This document shows, in pieces, positions 12,960-15,108 of a stretch of DNA of 15,108 bases. Position 1 is the first letter of the stretch, and each line of letters begins with the position of its first letter. Source of the DNA: Deltaproteobacteria bacterium UBA2385 (lineage in GTDB: Bacteria > Myxococcota_A > UBA796 > UBA2385); assembly GCA_002343455.1 (NCBI GenBank), contig DDSR01000149.1:1-15108 (forward strand), written 5' to 3'. Both the position numbers and the translations under genes were made by a program. A model generated the notes under the pieces. It made no database searches. It was not told the origin of the DNA and saw only the letters and a program-made list of their open reading frames with translations.

Positions 12960-15108
12960 ATGTCGACCGCCCTGCAGCCGCTGCGTGACGAGGTCCAGCC
13001 CATTCCCCCCGTCGCCCCGGGCCTGCCCCTGCTGGGAGCGGGGCTGGCGGCCTATCGTGACCCCTTCCGGCTCTTCGCCGACGCCCACCTCGCGGCCGGC
13101 CCGGTCTTCCGCGTCGTCTACCCCGGGCGCGTCCTGACCATGATCGCCGGCCTGCAGGCCAACGAGCTGCTGGCCCGCCAGGGCCATCTATTTGACATGC
13201 CCCGCACATACCGGCGGGTCACCGCCGAGCTGGGCAGCGACCGCTACCCCAACCCGCACGACGGCGCCGAGCACCGCAAGCTGCGGCGCCTGCTGGCCCC
13301 CAGCCTCTCCGCCCAGGCCGTCGACCCCTTCCTGCCGCAGCTCTACGAGCGCATCGCCGAGGCCCGTCGCTCCTGGCCCACGGGCCCCGTCCCCCTGCGA
13401 CAGATCGTCGGCCCCCTCGTCGCCGACATGGTCTCGCTGGTGGCGACCAACCAGGTGATGGGCGCCTCGCTGGCCCGCGACGCCGCGCTCTACGGCAGCA
13501 TGCTCGGCATCGTCGGCGTCGGCGGGGCCTTCCCCGACTTCACCCTGCGCCTGCCGCCCGTGCGGGCCGCCCGCCAGCGCCTGGAGGGCTTCCTGCAGCA
13601 GGCCCTGGCCGCCCACCGCGCCAAGGGCCCCGGCCTGCGGCGAGAGCCGGACCTGCTCGACGCCTTGCTCGCGGGGGGTGCGGCGCTCGACGAAGCGGCG
13701 CTGGTCGCCCTCGCCATCCAGCCGGCCAAGAACGCCGGCATCTACCTCTACCGGATCGTCAGCTTCGTCCTGCACGCCATCCTGCGCAACCCCGCGCTGC
13801 ACGAGGCGGTCCAGGCCGAGGTCGACCTCGCCTTCGCCTGGGGGCCGCCCGGCCTCTCCGAGCTCAAGAAGATGGCCCGGATGGAGCGGGTCGTCCTGGA
13901 GTGCCTGCGCCGCTACCCGCTGGCCCTGGCCCTGCCGCGGGTCGTCGCCCAGCCCTTCGACTTCGCCGGCCACCGCTTCCAGCCCGGCACCACCGTCTAC
14001 ATCGCCGGTCCCGTCACCCACTTCCTGCCCGAGCTCTTCCCCGAGCCCGACCGCTTCGACCCCGACCGCATGGGCCCCGGCCGGATCGAGCACCGCCGGC
14101 CGCACGCCTTCGTCCCCTTCGGCGGAGGCCCGCACGCCTGCCTCGCCCGGGGCTTCTCCCAGGTCCTCACCACCGCCGTCGTCGGTGCCTTGATGCACGG
14201 CCTGGAGCTCTCCCTGCCGCCGGGAGAGCAGCAGCTCGTCGTGCGAGGCCTGCCCATCCCCATCCCCGAGGCGCGCTTCCGCCTGCTCGGCCGCGCGCGC
14301 ACCCCCCCTCCCCTGCCCCGCGAGGCCCGCTCCCGGCTGGACGAGGGCGCCCCGCCGCTGCTGACGGGCCTCTCCGCCTTGCAGCGCGAGTCCATCTTCG
14401 ACAACCTGCGGGTGCGCACCCTGGCCGCCGGCGAGGTCCTGTACGAGCGGGGAGGACCGGCCGACACCTTCTTCGTCGTGCGCAGCGGGGTGATCGTCCT
14501 CGAGGGCAGCCCCGACCAGCGCCTCGGCCCCGGCCAGCACTTCGGCGCCCGGGGCATCCTGCAGGGCATGCAGCGCGAGCAGCGGGCCCGGGCCTCCTCC
14601 CGCGGGCCCGTCGAGCTGCTGGCGCTGGGGCGAGAGGCCTACCGCATGCTCGCCGTCGAGTGTGACCTGAGCCGCGCCGAGCTCGCCCGCGTCGTCGAGC
14701 GTCGGCAGGCCCTGGCCGGCCTCGCCGCCGTCCTGCCCAAGCTGCGACCCGAGCGCGTCGAGCGCCTGGGCAGCCGGGCCGAGCGGCTGACCCTGCCCGC
14801 CGGGCGGGTGATCCTGCGCCAGGGCGAGGTGGCCGACAGGTTCTACGTGCTCGTCGAGGGCGTCGTCGAGGTCCTGGGCCTCCTCGCCGACGGCACGGAG
14901 TTCCCCCTGGCCGAGCTGATCGGGCCGGACTGCTTCGGCGAGATCGGCCTGCTGGAGCGGCGCCCGCGGTCGGCGACGGTGCGGGCGCGGACGGAGGTGC
15001 GGTTGTTGGTGTTGGACGTGGAGGCGTTCGACGCGCTGGTGGCGGACACGTCCGGGACGGGGGTGGACCTGGCGAAGGTCGCGAGCGAGCGGCTGGCGGG
15101 GTTGGGGG
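12960..15108 (+). CDS. Cytochrome P450 fused to two cyclic-nucleotide-binding domains, 3' end beyond the window
   Basis: Open from the ATG at 12960 (GAGG 8 nt upstream) to the window edge, giving 716 residues so far. The P450 domain (about 15-450) shows the C-helix HRKLRR (105-110), the ExxR motif E314-R317 in VVLECLRRYP, the FxPDRF-type meander (PEPDRFDPDRM) and the heme loop FGGGPHACLA with Cys394 as the thiolate ligand. The I-helix segment NAGIYLY (258-264) lacks the acid-alcohol pair of monooxygenases, with Tyr262 and Leu263 in its place. Residues about 468-570 form a first cNMP-binding domain whose phosphate cassette is degenerate (FGARGILQGMQREQRARA). Residues about 592-695 form a second with an intact cassette, FGEIGLLERRPRSATVRA (659-676). 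There is no membrane anchor, so it is probably a soluble enzyme tuned by cAMP or cGMP. A reductase partner is not visible. Confidence 0.88.
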   Translation, partial: MSTALQPLRDEVQPIPPVAPGLPLLGAGLAAYRDPFRLFADAHLAAGPVFRVVYPGRVLTMIAGLQANELLARQGHLFDMPRTYRRVTAELGSDRYPNPHDGAEHRKLRRLLAPSLSAQAVDPFLPQLYERIAEARRSWPTGPVPLRQIVGPLVADMVSLVATNQVMGASLARDAALYGSMLGIVGVGGAFPDFTLRLPPVRAARQRLEGFLQQALAAHRAKGPGLRREPDLLDALLAGGAALDEAALVALAIQPAKNAGIYLYRIVSFVLHAILRNPALHEAVQAEVDLAFAWGPPGLSELKKMARMERVVLECLRRYPLALALPRVVAQPFDFAGHRFQPGTTVYIAGPVTHFLPELFPEPDRFDPDRMGPGRIEHRRPHAFVPFGGGPHACLARGFSQVLTTAVVGALMHGLELSLPPGEQQLVVRGLPIPIPEARFRLLGRARTPPPLPREARSRLDEGAPPLLTGLSALQRESIFDNLRVRTLAAGEVLYERGGPADTFFVVRSGVIVLEGSPDQRLGPGQHFGARGILQGMQREQRARASSRGPVELLALGREAYRMLAVECDLSRAELARVVERRQALAGLAAVLPKLRPERVERLGSRAERLTLPAGRVILRQGEVADRFYVLVEGVVEVLGLLADGTEFPLAELIGPDCFGEIGLLERRPRSATVRARTEVRLLVLDVEAFDALVADTSGTGVDLAKVASERLAGLG

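Noticed and set aside
13188..14540. 450-residue open frame on the minus strand
   Set aside because: It is antisense to the P450 gene, whose ExxR and heme-binding motifs are clear, and its product is low-complexity Gly/Glu/Val-rich.

Overview
The window is about 70% GC and densely coded. Its genes are mostly envelope or secreted proteins, with lipoboxes, a Tat signal and short leucine-rich signal peptides that lack basic residues. It carries a CarF/PEDS1-type plasmanylethanolamine desaturase, a family that among bacteria is best known from myxobacteria. Together with the LVIVD/Ig-like lipoprotein, the SUMF1 protein and the giant DUF4157-like protein, this suggests Myxococcota (former Deltaproteobacteria). 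That assignment is an inference; there is no rRNA or marker gene here.

Layout. (1) 1-2268, minus strand: a two-gene unit. A 628-residue lipoprotein comes first, followed 9 bp later by a GDSL/SGNH-like hydrolase that runs off the left edge. The lipoprotein reads through an in-frame UGA at 706-708. It is best explained as a selenoprotein: the UGA sits where the first Cys of a thioredoxin-like CxxC motif belongs (Phe-Ala-Thr-Trp-Sec-Pro-Gln-Cys), and directly after it lies a hairpin that copies the apex of the E. coli fdhF SECIS. (2) 2388-3221, plus strand: a SAM-dependent methyltransferase of the LCMT/TIGR00027 type, divergent from region 1. (3) 3254-9009, minus strand: a tightly coupled four-gene unit. 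In order of transcription it encodes a 1215-residue DUF4157-like protein, a small lipoprotein, an unrecognised protein and the CarF-like desaturase. (4) 9136-12853, minus strand: a coupled three-gene unit. It encodes a large lipoprotein with a phosphodiester-glycosidase-like C-terminus, a SUMF1 (FGE-like) protein and a Tat-exported protein. (5) 12960 to the right edge, plus strand: a cytochrome P450 fused to two cyclic-nucleotide-binding domains, divergent from unit 4.

Successive genes within units 3 and 4 mostly overlap by 4 bp (ATGA or GTGA), so they are probably made together. Units 3 and 4 are separated by 126 bp holding an 8-bp tandem repeat and a hairpin over the DUF4157 gene's ribosome binding site. 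The most notable items are the selenoprotein with its SECIS, the P450-cNMP fusion with a non-canonical I-helix, and two enzyme-like proteins lacking a key active-site residue (the DUF4157 HExxH and the SUMF1 Cys pair). I see no tRNA, rRNA, CRISPR array, transposase or integrase, and no gene-free stretch over 300 bases.
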